Source of the DNA: Dastarcus helophoroides | Taxonomy: Eukaryota; Arthropoda; Insecta; Coleoptera; Bothrideridae | DNA: 64,000 nt | Assembly: GCA_028583605.1 (NCBI GenBank) | Contig: CM053331.1 | Coordinates: 33,210,411-33,274,410 of the forward strand | Direction of reading: 5' to 3' | In this document: positions 11,701-23,247 of the stretch, in pieces | How the letters are laid out: every line of letters begins with the position of its first letter | Position numbering within the stretch: the first letter of the stretch is position 1 | Program-made: the position numbers and the translations under genes | The notes under the pieces: generated by a model | What the model saw: the letters and a program-made list of their open reading frames with translations, nothing else | What the model was told of the DNA's origin: nothing | The model's database searches: none

Positions 11701-13800
11701 TCAGAATTTCGATTGTTTTGAAATTTCGATATTATTTTTGAAGAACTTTTTTTTTGAAAATTCCGACTTTGCTTTAAAAAATCAATGATTTTGACTTTTC
11801 TTCTCCAAAATTTAGTTTTTTCCTAATATTTTGCCTTTTTCACGTAATTTGCAATTTTTTTTAAAGATTTTGACTTTTTTTTTGAATGTTTCGATTTTTT
11901 TATTTTGAAAATTTGTTACAGTAAAAATCTCAACCATTTCTAATATTCCGATTTTTTTTTTGAAAATTTCTTTTATTGAGAATAACAACTTTTTTCTAAA
12001 TATCGACGCTTCGTGAAAATTTCGACTTTTTCTTTAAAAACTTCTATTTTTTTCCAGTCGTTTCAACTATTTTTGGAAACTTTAATTTTTTTGGAAGAAC
12101 CCAGTTTTTTTACTTTTTGAAAAAAAAAAGATTTGAAGTCAAAATTTTCTTAAAAAAATCTCTCATTTCCAAAAGATAAAATCTATTAACAAAAACTAAT
12201 AACACTCAACATTTTGTTTTGAAACAAAATTCAAAAAATAAACTTTGATATTTCCTGAAACTTTTAGTGTTTTCTCAAAATGGCCATTGGATTTCTTATA
12301 AATTAAATGTCTATAAAGAAAGTCAAAATATTTTCAGGAAGTCTGCATGTTGAACCAGTGCTAATGTAAGAATTTTAAAAAATAATCATGTCATTAGGCT
12401 CATTGTTTTTTCAAAATTTCGACTTTAATCTTGACATTTTTAAACTCGTCGTAAAAAGTTGTAAAAATGTTATAAATCAAGATTTTTTGAAAATATGAAT
12501 TTAAAGTTGAAATGTCGTGATTAAAAGTACAATAAATTCTTAATTAAAGTTGAAATTTGATAACTAAGATAGAAACTTCAATATTTTTTTTGGAGTTTTC
12601 ACTTGGAATTCGCATTTTGGAGAAAAAAGTCGAATTTGCGTCGAAATCGTAATTGAAATATAAACAAATTAACTTCATAACAACAATTTTCGAAATTTTT
12701 ATTATAAAGTTAAAACTTTTTGAAAAAATTTAAAATTTTGAATTAAGCTGATGGGTTAAAGTTATTAAAAAATTCCGAATTTTTCAACTTAAAAATGCTC
12801 AAGTTTTGTGTAAAAGTCGAAATTTATAAAAGAATCGACATTTTAGACATTTTTTTTAAAGTTTAATCGCCATGTTAGAAAAATTATAAAAGTAATTCAT
12901 AACAATAACTTATTAAAAAATGTCTTCTCAAAATAATGGCTTATAAGATATTTTGATTTTTTAGTAAAGGGCCTAACATTTCAAATTTTATTCAAAAACC
13001 GAATTTGAAATTTAAATTTTTAAATTCCAAAACTATAAAACTATTATTACAAAATCAATGTTTTTCTCAAAATTTGGTGTTAAATCCCGAAAAATCGCTT
13101 GTATAAATTTCCAGTTCTTCTCAAAATTTGAATTTTTTTATAAAATAGGGAGTATAACATTGAAAAACTTGCAAATTCAATATTATTTTAATAAAATTCA
13201 AAACGTAAGATTGAAATGTCAAATAAAAAAAAAAGAAATTTCAAGAAAAGTTTAACTTTTTCTAGAAACGAAATATCAGATTTAAATGTCAAACTTTTGG
13301 AAAAAAATCGAATGGGTTTAAGGTAAAAATGTTAAGATTTAGGGCAAAAATTCGGGAATGAACTCGAAATTTTAAAAACTTCTTCATTTGAAAATCTTAT
13401 ACTCCTTCAGAATATCCTTAGTATAATCTAAAATTTATTATTTTTTTCAATTTCGACTGAGATATCAAAATGTTTTTTTTTTTTGTTAATTGTTAGTCTT
13501 GGCCTGTTAATGCCTTAGAGTATTTTACCTTTTTGGTGCCTTCTTTAGCTTTTCGTTTTTGCCTAATTTAACGTTTTGCTCACCTTTTTACCTTGCTTGA
13601 TTGTGCTTAAAATCCGGTCTTTAATAAAAAGATTTGGCGCTAAATTTGAAAAAAAAAACATCCTCGCATTTCAGTACGAAAACAAAATGATCCATTAGAA
13701 ATGGTTTTTAAAAAGATCGCACTTCTGGAAAATTCAGTTCTATCTAGTGTGAAGCCAGTGTGCAGCCCCCTAGCCCCCCCCCCCTCTAGTTACGGGCCTG
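8759..13800. mobile_element. 5042-bp TIR element, hAT-like, inside the allatotropin intron
   Basis: Left end CAGGCCCGTAACCAGG (8759-8774) and right end CTAGTTACGGGCCTG (13786-13800) are inverted repeats. Both are flanked by the identical octamer GATGTCAC (8751-8758 and 13801-13808). An 8-bp duplication and CAG-starting ends are typical of hAT transposons. A run of G lies just inside the left end and a run of C just inside the right. The interior is AT-rich low-complexity sequence with alternating T-rich (about 9060-9600), A-rich (9700-10860), T-rich (10900-12100) and A-rich (12120-13400) blocks. I see no transposase, so the copy is non-autonomous. Confidence 0.85.
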
Positions 13801-13808
13801 GATGTCAC
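13801..13808. repeat. Right target-site duplication GATGTCAC
   Basis: Octamer identical to 8751-8758, directly after GGGCCTG. Confidence 0.85.
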
Positions 13809-15561
13809 CAACCACTGACGATGTCCTAGTAACAAAATGTTTGCTAAAACCTAATTTGAGGCTGGTTCAATCAGCTGGATAGAAAGAAGATTCCCTAGAC
13901 AGGGGCAAGCAGTGGTCAGGAATTTTACAAAAGTAGTTTAAAATTGACAACTGTACTTGAAATTTCTAGATTAAAGTTGAGACAAAATTTAGAAATTCAA
14001 AGCTTAAAGTCTACATTTAAATGAAACTTAAAATATACGAGATAAAAAAAATTGAGACAAATATTGAATATTAATTTTAAAACTAGCGCCTTCGTCTACG
14101 TAAAAAAAAAGAATTATTGGGTCACCATTTCGAATATTCTGATTATTTTAAAGAATTCGAAAATTTCCACATTTTAAAATACTCAGTTTTTTCACAATGT
14201 CAATCTTTTTTTATTCGACTTACAAAATTTCAACTCTATTTCGAAACTTTAACTTGGTTTTGAAATTTTGACTTTTTGAAAATTCTAACTTCTACAAATT
14301 CTTGAAAATTTTGACCTATTTGAATATATTTTGATTGCGAAAAAAGTGGATATTTTAAAATGTCGAAACTTTCGCGTTCGACTTCCGAAATTTCAACTTA
14401 ATCTCGAAATTTTGCTTTGATTTTGAAAGTTTCGATTTTTTTTCAAAATTTTGGCTTTTTGAAAATGTTAACCTTTCCAAATTCTTTAAAACTCCATCTT
14501 ATTTGAATATATTTTGATTTTTTTTGAACTTTTTACTTTTTTTAGATTTTTTCCTTGTTAACATTTCTAAAAATTTACTCATTAAAATGTAAATTTTTTT
14601 TGAATATATATTTTGAATTTGTCTGGAAGTTTTGAAGTTTTTCGAAAATTTCGACCTCTTTTAAATGTTTAACCTTATTTTTGAAAATGTTGCCCTTTTC
14701 TGAAATTGCGGCTCGACATTTTCCCCTTTTTTTTGAACTTTCGACTTTTATGTACTAAATTGGGCGTTTGTTCGAAAAAATCGACTTTCTCAGAAAATTT
14801 TAACTTTTTTAAAATAATGGCTTTTTTTAAATTTTGAAGATAACCAAGGAACAGTCCGTTCCACCAAATAAAGAAGTTGAAAGTTAGAATGTTGCGAAAA
14901 TTATTTTTATTGACACAAAAGGCTGTTACCTACTTGGGACTTCAAAGGGGGGTAAAGCCAACTTAGCCTTCTCCCTGCTACATATCACTACGTAGATCGG
15001 GGATTGAGAGAGTGAATTTGAACTTAAAAGATCGATCTTGCTATTCGTTTTGGTATTTTTTTTCAAGCAGCAGAATATGACAATTATATTAACTGAAAAA
15101 AATCCCAATATAACAATAATACGAAAAACACCTTAATTGCATTAATTATTAATCTCATGACATAAATTCAAAACGTAATTTTACAAAACGTATCATAATT
15201 TAAATATGAATAACAGAAAATGTACGTCAGCAGGACCCAAGTGAAAAACATGATTTTAGGATTTCAGGAAAGGCTGCATTACATTTGAATTATATGATAA
15301 ATAATAAGTACAAAACATAACGAATTTTACCGCAAGTTATCAAATTATGTAAATTAATAACAAAATAAAAATTACTAACGCCCGACAACAACAAATAATG
15401 CAATTACAAGATTCCATCAAATTAAATTGAAAATTCTAGTAATATCCTCCATCGCAGCAATAAGTTTATTATATTTGATTAAATTTTGCGTTTTTTCGAA
15501 TATATTTATGTTATTTTCAGCGTGTGGCTGTTTTCAGAGATTGACCTTTACCTTGTTTCAG
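13809..15561 (+). other. Rest of the allatotropin intron
   Basis: T-rich low-complexity sequence to about 14830, then a fragment of the foldback family (14836-14868, GAAGATAACCAAGGAACAGT then CCGTTCCACC), then ordinary AT-rich intron. It ends in the pyrimidine-rich acceptor CCTTTACCTTGTTTCAG. Confidence 0.5.
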
Positions 15562-15655
15562 TTTTCTCTTGGAATGGATCGCTTTAGAGACTCGGATGCG
15601 AAGCTTAGGCTATCCCAGGCATTTCCGCAAACCTCAGGACATTGTAAATGAATGA
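15562..15655 (+). CDS. Probable last exon of the allatotropin precursor
   Basis: After the acceptor CTTGTTTCAG the frame set by the first exon (two bases left over) stays open for 31 codons and stops at TGA 15653-15655. The encoded tail runs from NFLLEWIALETRMRSLG to QDIVNE, making a precursor of about 93 residues. An AATAAA signal follows about 65 bp later. Support is the phase match, the splice site and the poly(A) signal. I do not recognise the tail from memory as a known family feature, and a competing acceptor at TTATTTTCAG (15521-15530) would give a different, shorter tail, so the call is moderate. Confidence 0.5.
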
Positions 15656-15721
15656 GCTCGAAATATAAATATTTTCAGTTAGTTTATATTTAAATGTTGT
15701 ACCCTTCTGGCTGTAAATTCT

Positions 15722-15727
15722 AATAAA
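15722..15727 (+). promoter_or_regulatory. Poly(A) signal AATAAA
   Basis: Lies about 65 bp after the proposed allatotropin stop codon. Confidence 0.5.
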
Positions 15728-15745
15728 TACAATTTCATAAAGATG

Positions 15746-17450
15746 AAATATAATTTACTTCCTGCGCCCCACCATTTACGTGTACTATTTTTTACAACGA
15801 TATATTTTTTAAATGTTTCTCTAAAATGTTTGTTCCTGGAAATGATTTTCAAACACGGAATCTAGATTTTTATTCATGTTTTATTGGCTTTTTCTTCGCC
15901 AGTTACCCGGTTACGGAATCTAGATATTGTATTAAAAATTTAGCCTAATCTGAAAAATTTCAACTGAAATATCAAGTAGAAATTCTAGAATATTGTTTTT
16001 CGTAAGTTTTTTCTCGATTTGTTGATTTTGTGAAAAAAAAATTTCACGGAAAAAGTCAAAATCTTCATTTATTTAAATAATAACTTAAAAATTTTCCAAA
16101 TCGCGCTCGTAAGGCTAAAATAAATCTAGTTTATTATCATTTCTAAAGACATAATGGGTTGCTCTTTGCAAGTAGATGGAAAAAAACGAGTGAAAAAAAA
16201 TCGCTATAGATTCAGCTAAGAAATTTGGATTTTCTTGTATTTTAAACAAATCGATGGAATTTTTCTTGTCTTCTATAATATTGCTAGGTTTAGGGTAATT
16301 TCCTCAGATCTGGCAGCAGTGCTCTGAATTTATAAAAATTTGCAACCACAGAATTTGAAACAAAACATGTGAGGAATACATAGAACGGGTTGTTTTGTTT
16401 TATTTCTCCATAATACGGTTGTTAAGTTGGTACTGTAGGTTTTAGAAATACTACTCAGAATTTAATGAAATTGGAAATATTGGTAGATTACAATAAGATC
16501 TTTTTCAGTAAGAATATTGTTTACAATTTTAATATAATAGAAAATAATTATGTTCTATAGAATATCAACAACATTTTTTACAAAATATTGGTGTTCTGGC
16601 AGCGGAAGAAGTTTAGTGTTGTCGTATTAACATTCTTGAGAAAAATCCAAGCTCCAGTTTATTAGATTTTTCTGTTTAGCTCTTCGTGCAACTCGTGTTA
16701 GATTTTTTGATCGACGTTTTAAACTGATGTCTTCCATAGCTGATTTAAAAGCGCACTCAAAAATCGTAAAATCCAAAAGGCACATGAAATGTCACATAGC
16801 ACATGAAAATTTATAGCCATCAGGCAACAAGGCAACAAACTTCCACAAAAGAAAACGTTGTATATATGTACATACTCCTTAAAGGTAACGACATGCTTTG
16901 TTGAGCACGGATTACGGACACCAAGAGTTGTACTCTCCCGCGTAAAAGCGGTATCTGGCACATTAACTAATGAGGAAGAAAGTCGACTACCTACACCCGT
17001 CGCGATCGGTATCATCCTAACACGTCGACCGCCGATTTATTACTAAATAACCTTATAAATGTCAAAACAACTATCAACTATGTCAACGATTTCGCGCGCT
17101 GCAATTTATACAGGCTGTTTACGGTGAAAGAAATTTGAAAATTTTATTTTTACTAAATTGTGAAAGAAACCACTGACAAAATTTGAAATCGGTAGTTGAT
17201 GTCAAACGTTTGAGAAATTATGGATTAATTTTTCTTTTAAAGTTTCCACTTTCATTCATAACTTGGGATTTTTTCAAAAATTAATAAACTCGAATTAAAA
17301 AAGAACAAAATTTCTAGATTAAATTCCAAATTTTGAGAAAACAGTCTAGATGTCTGATTTAAATTGGAAATTTTCATCTTTTTATCGAAATTTTGCATTA
17401 AATTTAGATGGATTCGGCCTTTTATCGAGATTTTAAGTTTGGATTCAAAA
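15746..17450. other. Unassigned intergenic sequence
   Basis: AT-rich, mostly unique. A slightly richer stretch at about 16890-17040 has open frames on both strands but no recognisable domain. It also holds the small flanked insertion at 15855-15925. Confidence 0.5.
15855..15925. mobile_element. Tiny insertion flanked by a 13-bp direct repeat
   Basis: ACGGAATCTAGAT occurs at 15855-15867 and 15913-15925 around 45 bp. The inner words, ATTCATGTTTTATTGG and TTTTTCTTCGCCAGTTAC, recur with few changes at about 47525-47565 after AATAAATAAAAAG. This looks like the short 3' remnant of a retroelement with a long target duplication. Confidence 0.45.
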
Positions 17451-20400
17451 TTTTTGCGGTTTTATTGTAACTTTGCATTGAAACTTGTCCTTTTTGAAAA
17501 ATCTCGATGACTCGCTTGATGTTTAAGCGTAGAATGTTTAAATAGAAAATTGGAAAATATTTTTAAAAACTTCTTAACATTTTGGTTTTCTATTAGACTT
17601 TTTAGCTTAAACTGGAGATGTTTACCCTTTTCTTAAAATATTGTTACGTGCGTTATCGGTTCGAATTGATACACGTGATGGATTTATTCCCACTTTATTA
17701 CTGAACTCAACTTGAATCACCACAATTTACAATTAACTCACTTCTACTAACTTACTAATTGCACTGATTCTAACTGACTCACTCGAGGGAAAACTGACCG
17801 CCTTTTTATAGTTTCGGCCCGCGTTCTTCCAGAATTTTCGGCAGATAAGGCTTATCGAATGCCGAAATTTCTGGAACGCTTATCTGCCGTTTGTTTCGTT
17901 ATCGCAGCCGCTTTCCCCTTATCAGAACCTTCTAGAAACCTTTTTTTATTTACTAAATTCTACAATTCTATCCTAAATCCTATTTCATCTATTTACATTG
18001 CGTTACAATATTAACTTTTTACTCAAAATTTAAACCTTTTTGTAGAAAATGTTGACTTTTTTCACAGTTTTGGTTGTTTTCACAGTTTCGGTTTTTGAAT
18101 TTTTTTTTGAAATCTTGAAATTTGAAGTTTGAGAAATTGTAGATTCGGTTTCTTTCAAAGATTTCACGTTGACTTCAAATTTAGGCTTATTTCTCTCAAT
18201 ATTTAAAGTCAAAATTTGATAGAAATAATTTCGAGTGTAAATTCGAAAGAGCTTTTTAGAAAAACAAGGTTTGGAAGAGGTTGAGGTCGAAAATTTGAGT
18301 TATATTGTCTGTAAATTTCATTTTTTTTTCGAAGTTTACTCTTTGATTTAAAATTTTCGCTTTGATTCAAAATTTAGGCTTATTCCTGCAATGTCAAACT
18401 AAAACTCAAGACAGAAAGAGACTTTTGATGTTTATCTCGGAAGAAACTTGGAAATTTCTTAAAATTTTGGCTTCCTTCTTAGACTTTTTAGCTTGAAATA
18501 GAGATGTTTATCTTTTTCATAAAATGTTGACTTTCTACTTCAAATATAAACTTTTGTGAAGAAAATTTTGACTTTTTTGAAGAAAATGTTGACTTTTTTG
18601 AAGAAAGTGTTGACTATTGAAGAAAACATTGATTTTTTTCATAGCTTTGGCTTTTTTTAAAGATATTGAATCTAAATTAGAGACAATTCACCTTTCATCG
18701 AAATTTTAGATAAAACTCGTTCTTTTTTTAAGAAACGTCGAAGTCCTCACTCTTTTTCTCAAGTTTCATGTTTAAACGTGAATGGAACTGTAATATTCGA
18801 GATATTTTTCTAAATTTCGGTTTTCTTCTTAAAATTCTGATTTTTTCTCAGACTGTTTAACTAGAATTTGGAATGTTTGCCCTTTTCCTAAAATATTAAC
18901 TTTCTACTCCAAATATAAACGTTTTTGACAAAAATATTGACTTTTTTGGACAAAATATTAATTTTTTCACATCTTTGCGTTTTTTCTAAATTAGAAATAT
19001 TCATTCTTTCATCGAAATTTTATGTTAAAACTTGTTTTTTTAAGAAACGTCGCAGTCTTCTCACTCTTTTCCTCAAGCTTCATGTTTAAACGTGTCTGGA
19101 ACTGTACAATTCGAGATATTTTTCTAAATTTCAGTTTTTTTTTCTTAAAATTCGGATTTTCTTTCTCAGACTGTTTAACTAGAACTTTTCCTAAAATATT
19201 AACTTCCTACTCCAAATGTTTACTTTTTGAAGAAAATGTTGACTTTTAAAGAAAATATTGATTTTTTTCACAGCTTTGGGTCTTTTCTAAAGATTTTGAG
19301 TCTGAATTAAAAATATTCACCTTTTTATCGAAATTTTACGCTAAAACTTGTTTTTTTTATTAAGAAACGTCGAAGTCTTCCCACTCTTTTCCTCAAGCTT
19401 CATGTTTAAACGTGACTGAAACTGTCAAATTCGAGATATTTTTCTAAATTTCGGTTTTCTTCTTAAAATTCTGATTTTTTCTCAGACTGTTTAACTAGAA
19501 TTTGGAATGTTTGCCCTTTTCCTAAAATATTAACTTTCTACTCCAAATATAAACGTTTTTGACAAAAATATTGACTTTTTTGAAGAAAATATTGATTTTT
19601 TTACAGCTTTGCCTTTTTTCTAAAGATTTTGAGTTTAAATTAGAAATTTCACCTTTTATCGAAATTTTACGTTAAAACTTGTTTTTCTTTTAAGAAACGT
19701 CAAAGACTTCTCACTCTTTTTCTCAAGTTTCATGTTTAAAAGGGACTGGAACTGTCAAATTCGAGATATTTTTCTAAATTTTGGGTTTTTCTTAAAATTA
19801 GGAATTTTTCTCAGACTGCTTAACTAGAACTTGGAATGTTTGCCCTTTTCCTAAAATATTAACTTTCTACTCCAAATGTAAACGTTTTTGACAAAAATAT
19901 TGACTCTTTTGAAGAAAATATTGATTTTTTTATAGCTTTGCCTTTTTCTAAAGATTTTGCGTTTAAATTAGAAATTTCACCTTTTATCGAAATTTTACGT
20001 TAAAACTTGTTTTTTTTACGAAACGTCGAAGTCTTCTCACTCTTTTTCTCAAGTTTCATGTTTAAACCTGACTGGAATTGTAAAATTCAAAATATTTTTC
20101 TTAATTTCCCTGTTTTTCTTAAAATTCGGATTTTTCTCAGCTATTTTAACTAGAACTTGGAATGTAGGCCTTTTTCCTAAAATATTAAATTTTCGACTCC
20201 AAATGTAAACTTTTTTAAAGAAAATGTTGACTTTTTTAAAGAAAATGTTAACTTTTTTAAAGAAAATATTGATTTTATTCACAGCTTTGGGTCTTTTCTA
20301 GAGATTTTGAGTCTGAATTAGAAATATTCATCCTTTCATCGAAATTTTATGTTAAAACTTGTTTTTCTTTTAAAAATTGTCGAAGTCTTCTCACTCTTTT

Positions 20401-21110
20401 TCTCAAGCTTCATGTTTAAAAGGGACTGGAACTGTCAAATTCGAAATATTTTAGATAGAATTTGGAGTGTTTGCCCTTTTCCTAAAATATTAAATTTTCG
20501 ACTCCAAATATAAACTTTTTAAAGGAAATGTCGACTCTTTTAAAGAAAATTTTGACTTTTTTAGAGAAAATATTGATTTTATTCACAGCTTTGGGTCTCT
20601 TCTAAAGATTTTGAGTCTGAATTAGAAATATTCATCCCTTCATCGAAATTTTACGTTAAAACTTGTTTTTCTATTAAGAAACGTCGAAGACTTTTCACTC
20701 TTTTCCTCAAGCTTCATGTTTAAACGGGACTGGAACTGTCGAATTCGAGATATTTTTCCAAATTTTGCTGTTTTTGTTAAAATTCGGATTTTTTCTCAGA
20801 TTTTTTAACTAGAACTTGGAATGTTTGCCCTTTTCGTAAAATATTAACTTTCTACTCCAAATGTAAACGTTTTTGAAGAAAATATTGATTTTTTTACAGC
20901 TTTGCCTTTTTTCTAAAGATTTTGAGTTTAAATTAGAAATATTCACCTTTTATCGAACTTTTACGTTAAAACTTGTTTTTTTTAAAGAAACGTCGAAGTC
21001 TTCTCACTCTTTTTCTCAAGTTTTTCATGTTTAAACCTGACTAGAACTGTAAAATTCGAAATATTTTTTTAAATTTCCCTGTTTTTCTTAAAGTTCGGAT
21101 TTTTTCTCAG
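17450..21110. repeat. ~320-bp tandem repeat array
   Basis: The best-preserved part has eight copies marked by TTCATGTTTAAA, with the ATG of this word at 18768, 19082, 19402, 19732, 20058, 20412, 20716 and 21027 (steps 304-354 bp). Each unit carries in order TCGAGATATTTTTCTAAATT, TTTGCCCTTTTCCTAAAATA, TTGAAGAAAATATTGATTTT, ACAGCTTTG and AAGAAACGTCGAAGTCTTCT. More diverged units extend left to about 17450. Short modules such as TTTTTTGAAGAAAATGTTGA are themselves locally repeated inside units. Confidence 0.9.
17642..18007 (-). mobile_element. Solo LTR (Gypsy-like), 366 bp, ATAT target duplication
   Basis: The ends are TGTTACGTGCG and TTGCGTTACA and both sides carry ATAT. Removing the insert and one ATAT gives CTTAAAATATTAACTTT, which matches the surrounding 320-bp repeat unit. 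On the minus strand an LTR layout is visible: TATAAAAAGGCGG as TATA box, a likely start GGTCAGTT, and AATAAA shortly before the end. Inside is an imperfect hairpin, CCAGAATTTTCGGCAGATAA with its complement (about 17828-17877). The 4-bp ATAT target is typical of the 17.6/297/gypsy group. No internal region or second LTR is present. Confidence 0.85.
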
Positions 21111-21119
21111 CTTTTTGCT

Positions 21120-21966
21120 GCCTTACACCTCATCGCTTTTGCTACCACCCTTTCACTTATCGATTGCCGAAACGAGCGCGTAAACTATAACCGTGGTGCC
21201 ACAAAGATGTTTTGGTAAGTTTTGTTTCGATTTTCAGTTTTACTTAACACTAATTTTCATTCGCAGGTATTATTTTCCCATAACCATGAGAGATGTTTCA
21301 TTTTCCAGTGCTGACGTTATTTTCATCAGCTTATTTTGATGAGTTTATCAATCTTATGTTAATTATATGCAAGACCATGGTCTGTGTTATTGTCTTTTGT
21401 GTGTCCTGTGTTTAAATTTTTCTGTTCGCAGATTGTGCTTTACGTTTCCTACCAATAGGGAGTAATTTTTACATTTGTTATTCATGATTTTTTGTATTTC
21501 TATTATTTTCGAATAGTTCTAATTTCATGCTGTTAGTTTTCGATTGCTGTTATTTAGTGGCATGTCACAATTTCAAAATGTAAGCAAAATTAATATGAAC
21601 AGAATTTGTCAACTTTTTGTTGTAGAAGTGAGTCTTGGAAATTCCGTATCGCTTTCCGGGATTCCGGGGGTCAAGAAATAAACGAGAAGCCCAAACGTTG
21701 GAGAATCAACGAAGAAGGTGAGTCTGAAAAAATTCATATTTTACCAAATCTAGTAGAAGTTCTGCCAATCTGGCAACACTGACTTTGAAAACTTCTATGC
21801 TACAAGATTAGCCCTAGTCTTCTTGCCTCTATGGAATTACTTTGCCAATATTTGACACTTGACGCTTGACGTTTACTTTACATTACATTTAGGGAGTCCT
21901 ATAAGAAGGATATGCATCGATAACGTAGTTTGTCGAACGAAAATGGGACTGATTTTCACCTACTGA
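21120..21966 (+). other. Possible short spliced transcript, product unrecognised
   Basis: Several good splice signals occur in a moderately GC-richer island: GATGTTTTG|GTAAGT at 21214/21215, TTCATTCGCAG ending 21266, TTTTTGTTGTAG ending 21625, GAAGAAG|GTGAGT at 21717/21718, and ACATTTAG ending 21892. Joining 21626-21717 to 21893-21966 leaves a frame open for about 54 codons to a TGA at 21964-21966 (for example EKPKRWRINEEG then SPIRRICIDN). I cannot find a convincing start codon linking the earlier exons in frame and do not recognise the peptide. It may equally be a non-coding transcript. Confidence 0.3.
21746..21890. repeat. Copy 1 of a ~145-bp direct duplication upstream of CCZ1
   Basis: Begins AATCTAGTAG and includes TCTGGCAACACTGACTTTGA and CTCTATGGAATTACTTTGCC. 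The same order of words is found at 23248-23398. Confidence 0.8.
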
Positions 21967-22019
21967 CATCAGCGGCCGCTGTTGTGAATTACCAGTAAGT
22001 ATTGTGCGAAAACTGTAAA

Positions 22020-23240
22020 GCGAGAGCTTAAATTGTACCTACTGATGGCAGTGGATGGTGGTAGCCGTAGGTGCAATGTATCCAATGGTCACATCACTGT
22101 CATGTTAATCTTTTATTGGGCTTTTCCTAGGAAAGCGTGTCTAGAACATCCTTTATTCACCTTTTAGTCAAGGAAGAGCGTTCAAGGTTAAAGTTGAAAC
22201 AACTTCAATCCATTAGGTGTACCTTTTAACTACACATTTCGCAATGTTTGACCTACGATTTTTATCGTAGGTCAAACATTTTTAGAATTCTGTGGTGCGT
22301 GGTTTGCGGATTAATAGATGGCGCTGCGAACAGTGGAAGGTTTTCAATCTCATTTTAAAAGTACGGCGTAACGCAACCTTACCTTCTAGATAACCATAGA
22401 TTTTAAGAACACATAATACATTTCAGAAACGTCACGCCGCTGCCACATTATTGTGTTAAAACTTCGATTATAATCTCCGAATTTCGAGAAAAAATTCGAA
22501 ATTTCGAGAAAAGGGTCGAACTTCTAAACACATTTTTTTAATCGTTGACTATATGGAAGGGTAAAAAGGGCATCGATTAAAAAAAATATTTTTAAATATT
22601 TCGACTTTTTTCTCAAATTTTGATTATTTTCTCGAAATTTCGACCTTGTTCTTGAAATTTTGACTTTTTGCTCGAAATTTCGTTTTTAATCTCGAAATTT
22701 CGAGTTTAAACTCGAAATATTGACCTTTTTCACGAAATTTTAACATTAATCTCGAAATCTCGAGAAAAAAAATACGAAATTTTGGTAATTAAAAATAGAA
22801 ATTTCTGAACGCACCTTACTGCCAACTGTCAAGATTCTTGAGAAAAGGTAGTGGTGGGACGTAACTCTCATTTGCCTAACTTAACCATGGAGTATAGAAA
22901 TTTCCAGAATAAAGTCGAAATTTCGGAAAAAAAAATCGAAATTTTGAAAAAAAAGTCCAAATTTCTTAAAACATAATTTTTTTATTCGATGTCCTTTTTA
23001 CGATTTCGTGTATCACAAAGTTTGATTACTGGAAAAAGGACCTCAACGCAGTACTTCTTTTCATCTTTCAAATAACATACTAACACTTCTGGAGCCATAA
23101 TTTTTTGTTAACGTTATTAAAAAAAAAGGTTTTGCATATAATATAACCATATCGCAGTAAAAATTCAACTAAACGACAAAAATTCTACCATACTTTACTA
23201 TTAAGCACAATATTCGACTAAATCCACAAAACGCCAAATA
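22020..23240. other. CCZ1 upstream region with AT-rich CTCGAAATTTCGAG words
   Basis: From 22450 to 22800 the sequence is a chain of ~30-bp variants around CTCGAAATTTCGAC, including the palindrome CTCGAAATTTCGAG at 22691-22704. No gene recognised. Confidence 0.5.
22243..22280. repeat. Perfect 17-bp hairpin
   Basis: AATGTTTGACCTACGAT, loop TTTT, then the exact complement ATCGTAGGTCAAACATT. No T-run terminator context is expected in this genome. It could be the core of a palindromic element. Confidence 0.8.
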
Positions 23241-23247
23241 TTCTACT

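Noticed and set aside
16858..17046. Plus-strand open frame in a GC-richer patch
   Set aside because: Both strands are open, no domain is recognised and splice context is lacking.
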